64,000 nt of DNA. Source: Dyella silvae. GTDB lineage: Bacteria; Pseudomonadota; Gammaproteobacteria; Xanthomonadales; Rhodanobacteraceae. The position numbers and the translations under genes were made by a program. The first letter of the stretch is position 1. Each line of letters opens with the position of its first letter. The notes beneath the pieces are model-generated. The model was not told the origin of the DNA. It saw nothing but the letters and a program-made list of their open reading frames with translations, and searched no databases. The stretch lies in contig NZ_JAPJBQ010000002.1 of assembly GCF_026421305.1 (NCBI RefSeq), positions 496,001 through 560,000 on the forward strand, written 5' to 3'. Shown here piece by piece: positions 8,698 to 16,742 of the stretch.

Positions 8698-9474
8698 CTA
8701 CCACGGATTGGCGGAAACGACCGCAACAGGCCGATGCGTTTGGGTACTCAAGATTGCGGCAAAATCTGCCTTGCGTGTTTGTAGGGGGACGTAGACCAGC
8801 GAATCACCCCGCTCCTTGGCCTTGTCAGTCAGTTGCTGGAGATCTGCTTGCTGTGCTGCCTCGATGCCCTTTAGCTTGCTAAGCGGGTGAGCATGCCGGA
8901 GTAGGGATTGCGACACCTGATCGTAGGCCACGTAGTACTTAGGCAGGTGGTCGATGTCGTTGCCACCAGACGATGCCTGCATCACGACACTGGGGGCGTC
9001 AGCGGCATTCGGCTGCGCGCCGACAAGTTTAGGTCCGGTCCAGGATCGACGGCGAAACTCGGGTGTCTTGCCTTTCTCAAGATCCGCATCGGAAAGCTCG
9101 TTGGCGGACACCACCACTAGCCGGTCTACCGCTGCCACGACATAGATCGGTCTGGCTTGGCAGATGACGCTCAAGCCATAGGCAAATGCCGCTACCTGCA
9201 ACAGACCGATGATGGTCAGGTCAATGCGTAGCATTCGCTTCGACTTGGTTGCACTGAAAGCCACCAACGTCAGTAGTGGCCCCATGACCACATCCACGCC
9301 CATGATCAGAAGCATCAGGGTAGAGGCTCCCGCAGCGACGAAGTACGGCGGGGGGAACCAAAGCAAATAGAGCAAAGCGGCTGTGCAAAGTGCCGTAAAG
9401 ACGCTGATTGCCAAATGGATGCTGGCGGCCTCCCAGCGGGACATGGAGCGAAGAGTGGCGGTGGTTGTTGGCAT
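8698..9474 (-). CDS. TfpX/TfpZ-family type IV pilin accessory protein
   Basis: The 258-residue protein has two to three N-terminal membrane helices (about residues 15-105) with the motif GVDVVMGPLLTL, then a periplasmic domain of about 150 residues. This matches the TfpX/TfpZ accessory family encoded beside pilA alleles in P. aeruginosa and related bacteria, where they aid pilin stability or assembly. No enzymatic motif is visible. It has its own sigma-54-type promoter (9531-9546) and its own terminator hairpin, so pilin and accessory protein are probably co-regulated from separate transcripts. The assignment rests on layout and motif resemblance; which subfamily (X, Y or Z) it belongs to is unclear. 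Confidence 0.82.
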   Translation of the reverse strand: MPTTTATLRSMSRWEAASIHLAISVFTALCTAALLYLLWFPPPYFVAAGASTLMLLIMGVDVVMGPLLTLVAFSATKSKRMLRIDLTIIGLLQVAAFAYGLSVICQARPIYVVAAVDRLVVVSANELSDADLEKGKTPEFRRRSWTGPKLVGAQPNAADAPSVVMQASSGGNDIDHLPKYYVAYDQVSQSLLRHAHPLSKLKGIEAAQQADLQQLTDKAKERGDSLVYVPLQTRKADFAAILSTQTHRPVAVVSANPW

Positions 9475-9530
9475 GGCTAGTCGGTTGGGGGCGAGAGTGG
9501 CGCTTGATATCGAGCGCTAGCGGCATTTTC

Positions 9531-9546
9531 AGCTCGAAGTGTGCCA
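9531..9546 (-). promoter_or_regulatory. Sigma-54-type promoter of the pilin accessory gene
   Basis: The minus-strand sequence TGGCACACTTCGAGCT has a perfect TGGCAC -24 element and GC at the right 12-bp distance. The -10 side (GAGCT) departs from TTGCW. The predicted start is near 9520, about 46 nt before the ATG at 9474. Confidence 0.6.
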
Positions 9547-9748
9547 TTCGTTCATTGGCATGTCTTGGTTTACTGGGCGTGCTGCAGGTCACGTGATGGC
9601 GGTCACAACTTGTCCGGAAAGGAAATGAGCCTTACGGCCCCCACCTTCGGTCATCGTGGGCAAGCGGGGACATACGGCACCGTACCTTGCATCACCATGG
9701 GATGCCCCTTACCGTCAACGCTTTCGTAGCACCCAGGGACTCCCTTCG

Positions 9749-11827
9749 ATGAAACCGTTGTTTGCCGCGCTGGCGCTTGCGCTAGCCACCACCTCCGCCG
9801 TGGCGGCTGAGGTCGAAACCCGTGGCCCGCATCCCTTCACTATTCGCGATCTGGTAATGATGGATCGGGTCAGCGACCCTCAGCTGTCGCCGGATGGCCA
9901 TTACGCGCTCTATGCCGTGCGCGCTACCGATTACGCGGCCAACAAGGGAGTGACCGCTATCTACCTGCTTGATCTGGATAAGGGTGGCCTGCCGGTGAAG
10001 GTGGTCGACAAGGCGTCGTCGCCGCGCTGGGCGCCGGATGGCAAGGCTTTCTATTACGTGGCAGACAAGGATGGCGTGTCGCAGCTGTGGCGTCGTCCGC
10101 TGGGTCCGTCGGGGCAAGCCGTCCAGGTGACGCATGCACCTGTCGATGTGGATGGCTACAAGGTGTCGCCCGACGGCAAGAAGGTGCTGCTGACCTTTGG
10201 CGTGTTCACCGATTGCGCTGATCTCGCCTGCAACAAGGAGCGCCTGGATGGTCGCGCCGCGGACAAGGCGTCGGGCACGGTCTACGACAAGCTCTTCGTG
10301 CGCCATTGGGACACCTGGGCCGATGGGCGTCGCGCGCAGCTATTTATTGCCGATCTGGACGATGCCTCCGGGCAGCCGCAGTTGTTGACGCGCGGCATTG
10401 ACGGCGATGTGCCGAGCAAGCCCTTCGGCGACGACGGCGAATTCAGTTTCTCTCCCGACGGCAAGACGGTGTATTTCGACGTGCGCATCGCGGGCAAGAC
10501 GGAGCCGTGGTCGACCAACTTCGACGTGTATAGCGTGCCGGCCGATGGTTCGGCGGCACCGCATAACCTCACGGCAGCCAACCTGGCATGGGATGCGCTG
10601 CCGGTGCCGTCGCCCGATGGCAAGACGCTTTACTACATCGCCATGAAGACGCCGGTATCCGAGTCGGATCGCTTCGGCATCATGGCGCTGGATCTCGCCT
10701 CCGGGCAGAAGCGTGAAGTGGCGCCCGACTGGGATCGTTCCGCCGGCAACCTGCAGATCTCCGACGATGGCAAAACGCTCTATGCCACCGCCGACGACAA
10801 TGGTCAGCACCCGTTGTTTGCTATCGATGCTGCCACTGGCAAAGTCACGACGCTCGTGACCGACGGTGACATCGGCGGTTTCTCGCTGGGCAAGTCGAGG
10901 CTGTTGGTGCAACGCGATGACCTGAATCATCCGTCGGATCTGTATGTGGCCGACCTGCAGGGCAAGGGCCTCAAGCAGGTCACGCACTACAATGCGGCGC
11001 GCCTGAAGAACACCCAGATGGGCGACCCGGAGTTCTTCACCTTCAAGGGTTGGAACAACGAAACCGTGCAGGGCTACGTGGTGAAGCCGGCCAACTACAA
11101 GGCCGGTCAGAAGTACCCTGTGGCCTTCATCATTCATGGTGGCCCGCAGGGTGCCATGAGCAATGGCTGGAGCTATCGCTGGAATCCGCAGACCTATGCC
11201 GGTCAGGGTTTTGCGGTGGTCACGATCAACTTCCATGGCTCAACCGGCTATGGCAAAGCATTCACGGACTCCATCTCGGGTGACTGGGGCGGCAAGCCGC
11301 TGGAAGATCTCAAGAAGGGCTGGAGCGCCGCGCTCGCCAAGTACAGCTTCCTCGATGGTGATCGCGCCTGTGCGCTCGGCGCCAGCTACGGCGGCTACAT
11401 GACCTACTGGATCGCGGGCGTGTGGAACCAGCCGTGGAAGTGTCTGGTGGATCACGATGGCGTGTTCGATACGCGTGCGATGTATTACGACACCGAAGAA
11501 CTGTGGTTCGAAGAGCGCGAGAACGCTGGTACCCAGTTTGAGCATCCGGAGAACTACGAGAAGTTCAACCCGCTCAACCACGTCAAGGATTGGCGCGTGC
11601 CGATGCTGGTGATCCATTCCGCCAAGGACTTCCGCATTCCGGATACGCAAGGCCTGGGTGCCTTCACGGCGCTGCAGCGTCGCGGCATTCCGAGCAAACT
11701 GTTGCACTTCCCGGATGAGAACCATTGGGTGCTCAAGCCGCAGAACAGCGTGCAGTGGCATGAGACGGTCAACGCATGGTTGAAGCAGTGGACTTCCACT
11801 GACGCGGCGAAGACGCCCGAAAAGTAA
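9749..11827 (+). CDS. Secreted S9-family peptidase (prolyl oligopeptidase type)
   Basis: From the ATG at 9749 the protein has 692 residues with a signal peptide ending near residue 20 (ATTSAVAA|EVET), so it should be periplasmic or secreted. An in-frame start at 9656 would bury the signal peptide and is not preferred. The N-terminal beta-propeller shows repeated LSPDG/KVSPDGKK/FSPDGKTVY blades. The C-terminal alpha/beta-hydrolase domain has the nucleophile in GASYGGY (S546), the acid in SAKDFRIP (D627) and the histidine in DENHWV (H659), so the triad is complete. Members of this group are dipeptidyl- or acylaminoacyl-peptidases used in peptide scavenging. It is monocistronic, with a terminator 10 bp downstream. 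Confidence 0.92.
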   Translation: MKPLFAALALALATTSAVAAEVETRGPHPFTIRDLVMMDRVSDPQLSPDGHYALYAVRATDYAANKGVTAIYLLDLDKGGLPVKVVDKASSPRWAPDGKAFYYVADKDGVSQLWRRPLGPSGQAVQVTHAPVDVDGYKVSPDGKKVLLTFGVFTDCADLACNKERLDGRAADKASGTVYDKLFVRHWDTWADGRRAQLFIADLDDASGQPQLLTRGIDGDVPSKPFGDDGEFSFSPDGKTVYFDVRIAGKTEPWSTNFDVYSVPADGSAAPHNLTAANLAWDALPVPSPDGKTLYYIAMKTPVSESDRFGIMALDLASGQKREVAPDWDRSAGNLQISDDGKTLYATADDNGQHPLFAIDAATGKVTTLVTDGDIGGFSLGKSRLLVQRDDLNHPSDLYVADLQGKGLKQVTHYNAARLKNTQMGDPEFFTFKGWNNETVQGYVVKPANYKAGQKYPVAFIIHGGPQGAMSNGWSYRWNPQTYAGQGFAVVTINFHGSTGYGKAFTDSISGDWGGKPLEDLKKGWSAALAKYSFLDGDRACALGASYGGYMTYWIAGVWNQPWKCLVDHDGVFDTRAMYYDTEELWFEERENAGTQFEHPENYEKFNPLNHVKDWRVPMLVIHSAKDFRIPDTQGLGAFTALQRRGIPSKLLHFPDENHWVLKPQNSVQWHETVNAWLKQWTSTDAAKTPEK

Positions 11828-11837
11828 GCAGATACGA

Positions 11838-11866
11838 AAATGGCGGCCAAAGGGCCGCCATTTTTC
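11838..11866 (+). terminator. Intrinsic terminator after the S9 peptidase gene
   Basis: An ATGGCGGCC / GGCCGCCAT stem with a short AAAG-type loop is followed by five T, directly behind the stop codon. An A-run before the stem lets it also work for the converging corA gene. Confidence 0.9.
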
Positions 11867-11889
11867 TTCAGCTCACGTGTGGTGCAGGC

Positions 11890-12906
11890 TTATAGCCACT
11901 TTGACCGTTTGAGGAAGTAGTAGATGCTTCCGACCAGTGTCCCCACCACGCCGATAATCACCGGGTACGCCCACGGTTGAGCAAGTTCCGGCATGTGCGC
12001 GAAGTTCATGCCGTACCAGCTGGTGATCAGCGTGGGTGCGGCAAGCATGGCCGCGTAACCCGCCAAGCGCTTCATCACCTCGTTCTGCCCAAACGTCACC
12101 AGCGAAAGATTCACGTTGATGGCGGCAGCGAGCATTTCACGCATCGCGCTGATCGACTCGTTGACCCGGAAGACATGGTCATAGATATCGCGGAAATAAG
12201 CGCGAAGCTCATCGGGAATCAGTTGCGGATGCAGGCGCACCAGCTGACTGATGATGTCCTGTAGAGGCGCTGCGGCGAGCCGCAAGGTCATCAGATCGCG
12301 TTGCATGTCGTAAAGGCGGCGAACCGTGCTGCGTTTGAAGGTGTCGGAGAAGATGTCCTTCTCCAGCTCCTGCAGCTCCTCCCGGAAGTCGCGCACGATC
12401 GGCAATAGATTGTCGACAATGAAGTCGAGGACCCCGTAAAGCCCGTAGCTCGGCCCTAGTGCGAGCAACTCGGGCGAATGCTCGCACGTGCGCCGGGCGG
12501 GGGCATAGGAAAGCGAGGCACCGTGGCGAACAGTGACCAGGTAGCGGGCGCCAAGGAAAATGTGCGTCTCGCCAAAGGCAATGTGCCCGCCTACCAGCTG
12601 CGCGGTCTGCACCACTATGAAAAGCGAGTCGCCATAGGTCTCGATCTTGGTGCGTTGATGGGCGTGTTGCGCATCTTCGATGGCGAGATCGTGCAGATCG
12701 AACTCTTCCTGAATCTTGTCGAGCAGGGGAGCGTCCGGCTCGTGTAGCCCCACCCAGACGAAGGTATCTGGATGCTTCAGTACCTCGCTGATGTCGTCGA
12801 GGCTGATATCGCCAATGCGCTGCCCGTCGAAGCGATAGGCAACGCAATTGATCACCATGGAGTTGGACGGAGCGACAGTGGCGGGCGGTGAGGTGGTCAT
12901 CTGCAT
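11890..12906 (-). CDS. corA: CorA-family magnesium/cobalt transport protein
   Basis: The 338-residue protein has the CorA plan: a cytoplasmic alpha/beta domain (residues 1-~240), a long helix, then two C-terminal membrane helices with the signature YGMNFAHMPEL between them (GMN selectivity loop). The family forms homopentameric channels for Mg2+ and Co2+ in the inner membrane. The first ATG is used; ATG codons at 12900 and 12858 (MVINCVAYRFDG) are possible alternatives and none has a strong ribosome site. A second Mg/Co-related gene, corC, lies 1.3 kb upstream on the same strand, with a DUF4105 gene between. Confidence 0.92.
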   Translation of the reverse strand: MQMTTSPPATVAPSNSMVINCVAYRFDGQRIGDISLDDISEVLKHPDTFVWVGLHEPDAPLLDKIQEEFDLHDLAIEDAQHAHQRTKIETYGDSLFIVVQTAQLVGGHIAFGETHIFLGARYLVTVRHGASLSYAPARRTCEHSPELLALGPSYGLYGVLDFIVDNLLPIVRDFREELQELEKDIFSDTFKRSTVRRLYDMQRDLMTLRLAAAPLQDIISQLVRLHPQLIPDELRAYFRDIYDHVFRVNESISAMREMLAAAINVNLSLVTFGQNEVMKRLAGYAAMLAAPTLITSWYGMNFAHMPELAQPWAYPVIIGVVGTLVGSIYYFLKRSKWL

Positions 12907-12952
12907 GGCCGAATGATGCGCCCCGACGTGTGGCAGGGCAACGACACCTCAG

Positions 12953-14230
12953 TCATCTTGCCGTCCCGTGTGCAAAAGGTGCGCGTCTCAAACTCCACGT
13001 CAGCGCCAGCCAGCACGGCAGCGCAAACAAAATCCACGGCTGATTCTGCTGCACGACGCCGGGCAGCAGATGCAAAAGGATGGCGGCCAGTGCCGCCAGC
13101 ATTTGCAGCGCGATCAGTAGGTCGATACGGCGAGAGACGGCTGCGCCGCGGCGGGTACGCCACACGGCGGCGATCAGCAGAAGCGCCAGCGGGTTGAACA
13201 GCAGCAGGTTGGCGTTGGCCCAGGCAGAGTGGTGAGTGGTCAGGGTCCACAGCACCAGCAAGGCGATGCCAACGAAGCCGGCGAGTACCAGATAAAGCGA
13301 TCCAAGCAGCGCATATACCATGGGTGCGTAGCGGCGTGCGGCGATTAGCAAAATACCGAAGATCAAGCCGGCCAGCGCCAGCGGCAGGCGTAGATCCGGT
13401 GCCTGCGCGGGTGGCGGGTCGAGTCGATTGGGCGAGAGCAGCTGTTCATCCTGCACCAATGCGTGCGCGTTGCCTTGCGCATCGGTGATGGTGACGTGGC
13501 TGATTTCCGTCTGCAGCACCATTGGCAGGAAGCTTTCCTGCCAGGCATTGAGCGGCTGGTCGGCGTACGGTCCCAGGCCCAGATCGAGTATCAGCATCAG
13601 CCAGGCCTGTTGGCTCATCAGGCGGGCTGTCTGCTGGCGGTAGGTCATGCCGCCGGGCCTGTTTTCCAGTTGGTGTTTCACTACGCCGCCTAGCGCCTTG
13701 TCCAGCGCGTCGCGAACGCGCGTGGCGCAGTTCTGCGCGTAGTAGTCGTAGTCGTACCGGACGTTCTCAGGCTGCAGGTTCCACAGCAGGAAGTCGCGCA
13801 GATCCGAAGCCTGTGCCGGCGTGAATGTCAGGCGCTGCCGGGTCACGGAGCGGCCAACGTCCATGTAGTACTTCTGGTCCACCTCGGTGGTAGCGGCATC
13901 CATCAGGTAATGCATGCGTCCTGCGGCGAAGTGCAGCAGAAAGCCTTTTTCGTCGAAGTCGAACACGCCGTAGTTGAAGGTGACGGCTTCGCCGCTCACC
14001 ACGTCGCGCAGTTCGATGGCGTCGTGCCCGAAGCGCTCCCAGTACGTGTCGCCGGGGCCGTAGGTGACCAGCGACACTTCCAGATTGGCGCCCGGCGCAT
14101 TCGCCACGCCTGCCTGCGCACGTGGCGACCAGCCAAGTGCAAAGCACAGCAACAGCAGGGCGAGGCCGGCCATTATCCGCGGGAACCCTGTGGAAATAGC
14201 CGGTGACGGCTTCCTGCCCTGAAGGTGCAC
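12953..14230 (-). CDS. DUF4105 (Lnb N-terminal-like) periplasmic/membrane protein
   Basis: GTG start at 14230, supported by AGGAAA seven bases upstream; an ATG at 14173 directly before the signal-like segment MAGLALLLLCFALG is the alternative. After the leader comes a DUF4105 domain (residues ~45-290) with the pattern YGPGDTYWERFGHDAIELRD and the cysteine in YAQNCATRVRDALD; these resemble a conserved His and Cys of a papain-like fold. Four or five membrane helices fill the C-terminal third. The start is 2 bp from the corC stop, so the two are probably co-transcribed. The biological role of this family is unknown; a cell-envelope hydrolase role is only a guess. Confidence 0.82.
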   Translation of the reverse strand: MHLQGRKPSPAISTGFPRIMAGLALLLLCFALGWSPRAQAGVANAPGANLEVSLVTYGPGDTYWERFGHDAIELRDVVSGEAVTFNYGVFDFDEKGFLLHFAAGRMHYLMDAATTEVDQKYYMDVGRSVTRQRLTFTPAQASDLRDFLLWNLQPENVRYDYDYYAQNCATRVRDALDKALGGVVKHQLENRPGGMTYRQQTARLMSQQAWLMLILDLGLGPYADQPLNAWQESFLPMVLQTEISHVTITDAQGNAHALVQDEQLLSPNRLDPPPAQAPDLRLPLALAGLIFGILLIAARRYAPMVYALLGSLYLVLAGFVGIALLVLWTLTTHHSAWANANLLLFNPLALLLIAAVWRTRRGAAVSRRIDLLIALQMLAALAAILLHLLPGVVQQNQPWILFALPCWLALTWSLRRAPFAHGTAR

Positions 14231-14232
14231 GA

Positions 14233-15081
14233 TCAGCTTTCCTGCAGACGAGTCACGCGGAACGCCTGCACGCGGCGGTCGTCCGCTTCGGTTACGTGGA
14301 ACAGGTAGTCGCCAATAGCGATCTCTTCACCCACTTCCGGCAGATGACCAAACTCGGACGTGCACATGCCGCCGACGGTGTCGAACTCTTCGTCGGAGAA
14401 ATGCGCGCCGGTCTGCTCGTTGAAGTCGGCAATCGGGGTGAGGGCGCTGACGACCCAGCCACCGCCGGACTGCTCATGCATGAGCTTGGGTTCTTCCTCG
14501 TCGTCGTGCTCGTCGTCGATTTCGCCGACAATCTGCTCCAGCACGTCTTCGATGGTGATGAGGCCGGCCACGCCGCCGTATTCATCCACCACCAGCGCCA
14601 TGTGATTGCGCGTATGGCGGAACTCGGCCAGCAGCACATTCAGGCGCATGGCCTCGGGAATGAGCACCGCGGGGCGCAGCACCGTGCTGATATCGAAATG
14701 GTTGCCGTCGCCGACGAATTTCAGCAGGTCTTTGGCAAGCAGGATGCCGAGAATGTCGTCCTTGTCTTCGCCATGGACGGGGAAACGCGAATGGCCGGAT
14801 TCGACCACGGTGTCCAGGATCTCGCGCAGCGGCGCGTCGGCGGAGAGCATGACGATCTGGGCGCGCGGCACCATCACATCGTCCACGCTCAGCTCGGTGA
14901 CCTTGATCGCACCCTCCACCATGGTGAGGGTGTCATTGGACATCAGGCCATTGGCCTGGGCGGTGCGCAGCTCATCAATGAGCTCTTTCCGGTTGCGCGG
15001 CTCGCCGGAAAACAGGTGGCCCAGTCGATCCCACCATTTGCGGTGGGCCGGGCCGCTGGTACTGCCAGGGTCCTCGTTCAT
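14233..15081 (-). CDS. corC: HlyC/CorC family protein (Mg/Co efflux accessory, YbeX type)
   Basis: The 282-residue protein has two CBS domains (MVPRAQIVMLSADAPLREIL; VLLAEFRHTRNHMALVVDEYGGVAGLITIEDVLEQIVGEI) and a C-terminal CorC/HlyC domain ending RVQAFRVTRLQES. It has no membrane helices, as for the short YbeX branch. In most proteobacteria it directly follows ybeY. Here a four-gene polysaccharide operon of about 6.5 kb separates it from ybeY at 21694. Its role in Mg2+ homeostasis and ribosome maturation comes from studies of E. coli homologues. Confidence 0.92.
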   Translation of the reverse strand: MNEDPGSTSGPAHRKWWDRLGHLFSGEPRNRKELIDELRTAQANGLMSNDTLTMVEGAIKVTELSVDDVMVPRAQIVMLSADAPLREILDTVVESGHSRFPVHGEDKDDILGILLAKDLLKFVGDGNHFDISTVLRPAVLIPEAMRLNVLLAEFRHTRNHMALVVDEYGGVAGLITIEDVLEQIVGEIDDEHDDEEEPKLMHEQSGGGWVVSALTPIADFNEQTGAHFSDEEFDTVGGMCTSEFGHLPEVGEEIAIGDYLFHVTEADDRRVQAFRVTRLQES

Positions 15082-15222
15082 TACTCGTGCGGATGCAGCC
15101 CGATCACGGGCGGAATGGTCAGTCTAGCGGAAAATTCGTGACGATTCAGGAACAAGGCGCCGACGGGCGATGGGCGGCACGCCAGACAGGCAGGCCCTCC
15201 AGTGGGGTGCCCGGCCCGGGAA

Positions 15223-16728
15223 TTATCGGGGACTGGCGGTATCCGACCGGGGTAATGATGCCCGGGCGACTCCCGTGGCCTGGCCGCCGCTACCGTTCCA
15301 GCCGCCTCCGAGAGCCTTGTACAGGTTGACCTGATTGATGGCCTGATCGAGCTGCAGGCTGACCAGTTTCTGCTGTGCCGCGTACAGCGAACGCTGCGCG
15401 TCCTGGGTGGCGGTGTAGTCGTCCAGCCCTTCTTTAAAGCGCACCTGCGAAATGGTGTAGACGTGTTGCGACTGGTCGACCAATGCCTGCTGAGCCGTAA
15501 GCTGCGGTTCGATGTGGTCGCGTACGGCCAGGGCGTCGGCCACTTCGCGGAATGCCACCTGCACGGTCTGTTCGTACGCGGCAGTCACCCCGGCGTAACG
15601 CGCCTTGCTGGCAGACAGCTCGTTCTTGTTCTTTCCCCAGTCCAGTAGCGGCACGGCGGCGGCGGTGCCCGCGTTCCACGCCAGTGAGCCGGCGGAGAAC
15701 AGGTTGGAGAGCCCGCCACTCAGGGAGCCGAGTGCGGCGGTGAGGACGATGTTGGGGAAGAAGGCGGCGCGCGCGCGGCCGATGTCCGCATTAGCCGCGC
15801 GCAATCGGTCTTCGGCGGCAATGATGTCCGGGCGGCGGTCGAGCAGCGACGAGGGCAGCCCCGCCGGTACGTCGGTCAGCAGGGGGGCTTGCCACTGGCT
15901 CGGCGTGGCGTAGCTGGCGGGCAGCGGTTGGCCGATCAGCACGGTCATGGCGTTGATGTCCCTCGCGACGCGGGTTTGCATGTCGGCGACATCCACTTGC
16001 GCCGTGTTCACCTGGGTCTGCGAGCGGCGCATATCGAACTCCGACACGCCGCCATCGTGGAAAGCTTTCTGCAGTATCTGTGCATACTGCTGCTGCGCGT
16101 CGAGCGTCTGCTGGGACAACTGCAGCAGTGCACGGTCAGCATTGAGCGCGAGATAGGCATTGGCCACCTCGCCGATCAGGGCGATGCGCACCGACTGGTA
16201 ATCCGCGGCGCTGGCTTCTGCCATCTTGCCCGACTCCTTCACGGTGGAGCGTTGGCGGCCAAAGAAATCGAGTTCGTAATTGGTCAGGCCTGCCTGCACC
16301 TGAAAGGTATTGAAGGTGCTCGCGGTCTTGCGATTGTTCTGGATCGGTCCCAGCAGGCCATTGCTTGGTTGTTGGGTCATGCCGGGCAGACGCTGGCGCC
16401 CGGCGTAGCCCTGCAGATCAATCTCCGGGAACAGACTGGCGCGCGCGGCGCCGTAACCTGCGCGCGCCGCCGACATATTGGCAGCCGCTATGCGCAGATC
16501 GCGATTGTTGGCAAGCGCAATATCGATCAGCCGTTGCAGCACGGGGTCCTTGAAGAAATCACGCCAGTCCAGATCAGGCGCGATTGGTGTGTTCGCCGCG
16601 CCCGTGTTCTTGGCTTGCTCCGGGTAGCTATCCGCTACAGGCATGGTGGGCCGCTGATAGGTCGGCTCCAGCGTGCAGGCGGTCAACAGGACGGTCGCGA
16701 GTGAGGCGGCTAGCAAAGAGGGTTTCAT
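15223..16728 (-). CDS. Outer-membrane efflux lipoprotein (NodT/OprM-like, TolC superfamily)
   Basis: The 501-residue protein has a lipoprotein signal with lipobox LLTAC (C18), then two OEP repeats with long coiled-coil segments (SQTQVNTAQVDVADMQTRVARD; RFKEGLDDYTATQDAQRSLYAAQQ). It carries the family pattern LLDRRPDIIAAEDRLRAANADIG. Such trimers form outer-membrane channels for RND or HlyD-linked exporters. No RND pump gene is nearby. The gene starts 14 bp after the GT2 stop and ends the operon, so it most probably provides the outer-membrane exit for the polysaccharide system together with the HlyD-like protein at 19995-21338. Confidence 0.92.
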   Translation of the reverse strand: MKPSLLAASLATVLLTACTLEPTYQRPTMPVADSYPEQAKNTGAANTPIAPDLDWRDFFKDPVLQRLIDIALANNRDLRIAAANMSAARAGYGAARASLFPEIDLQGYAGRQRLPGMTQQPSNGLLGPIQNNRKTASTFNTFQVQAGLTNYELDFFGRQRSTVKESGKMAEASAADYQSVRIALIGEVANAYLALNADRALLQLSQQTLDAQQQYAQILQKAFHDGGVSEFDMRRSQTQVNTAQVDVADMQTRVARDINAMTVLIGQPLPASYATPSQWQAPLLTDVPAGLPSSLLDRRPDIIAAEDRLRAANADIGRARAAFFPNIVLTAALGSLSGGLSNLFSAGSLAWNAGTAAAVPLLDWGKNKNELSASKARYAGVTAAYEQTVQVAFREVADALAVRDHIEPQLTAQQALVDQSQHVYTISQVRFKEGLDDYTATQDAQRSLYAAQQKLVSLQLDQAINQVNLYKALGGGWNGSGGQATGVARASLPRSDTASPR

Positions 16729-16742
16729 GGCGGTCTCCGGAA

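Noticed and set aside
14203-15141. A 312-codon open frame antisense to corC
   Set aside because: corC has clear CBS and CorC domains on the minus strand; the plus frame has none.
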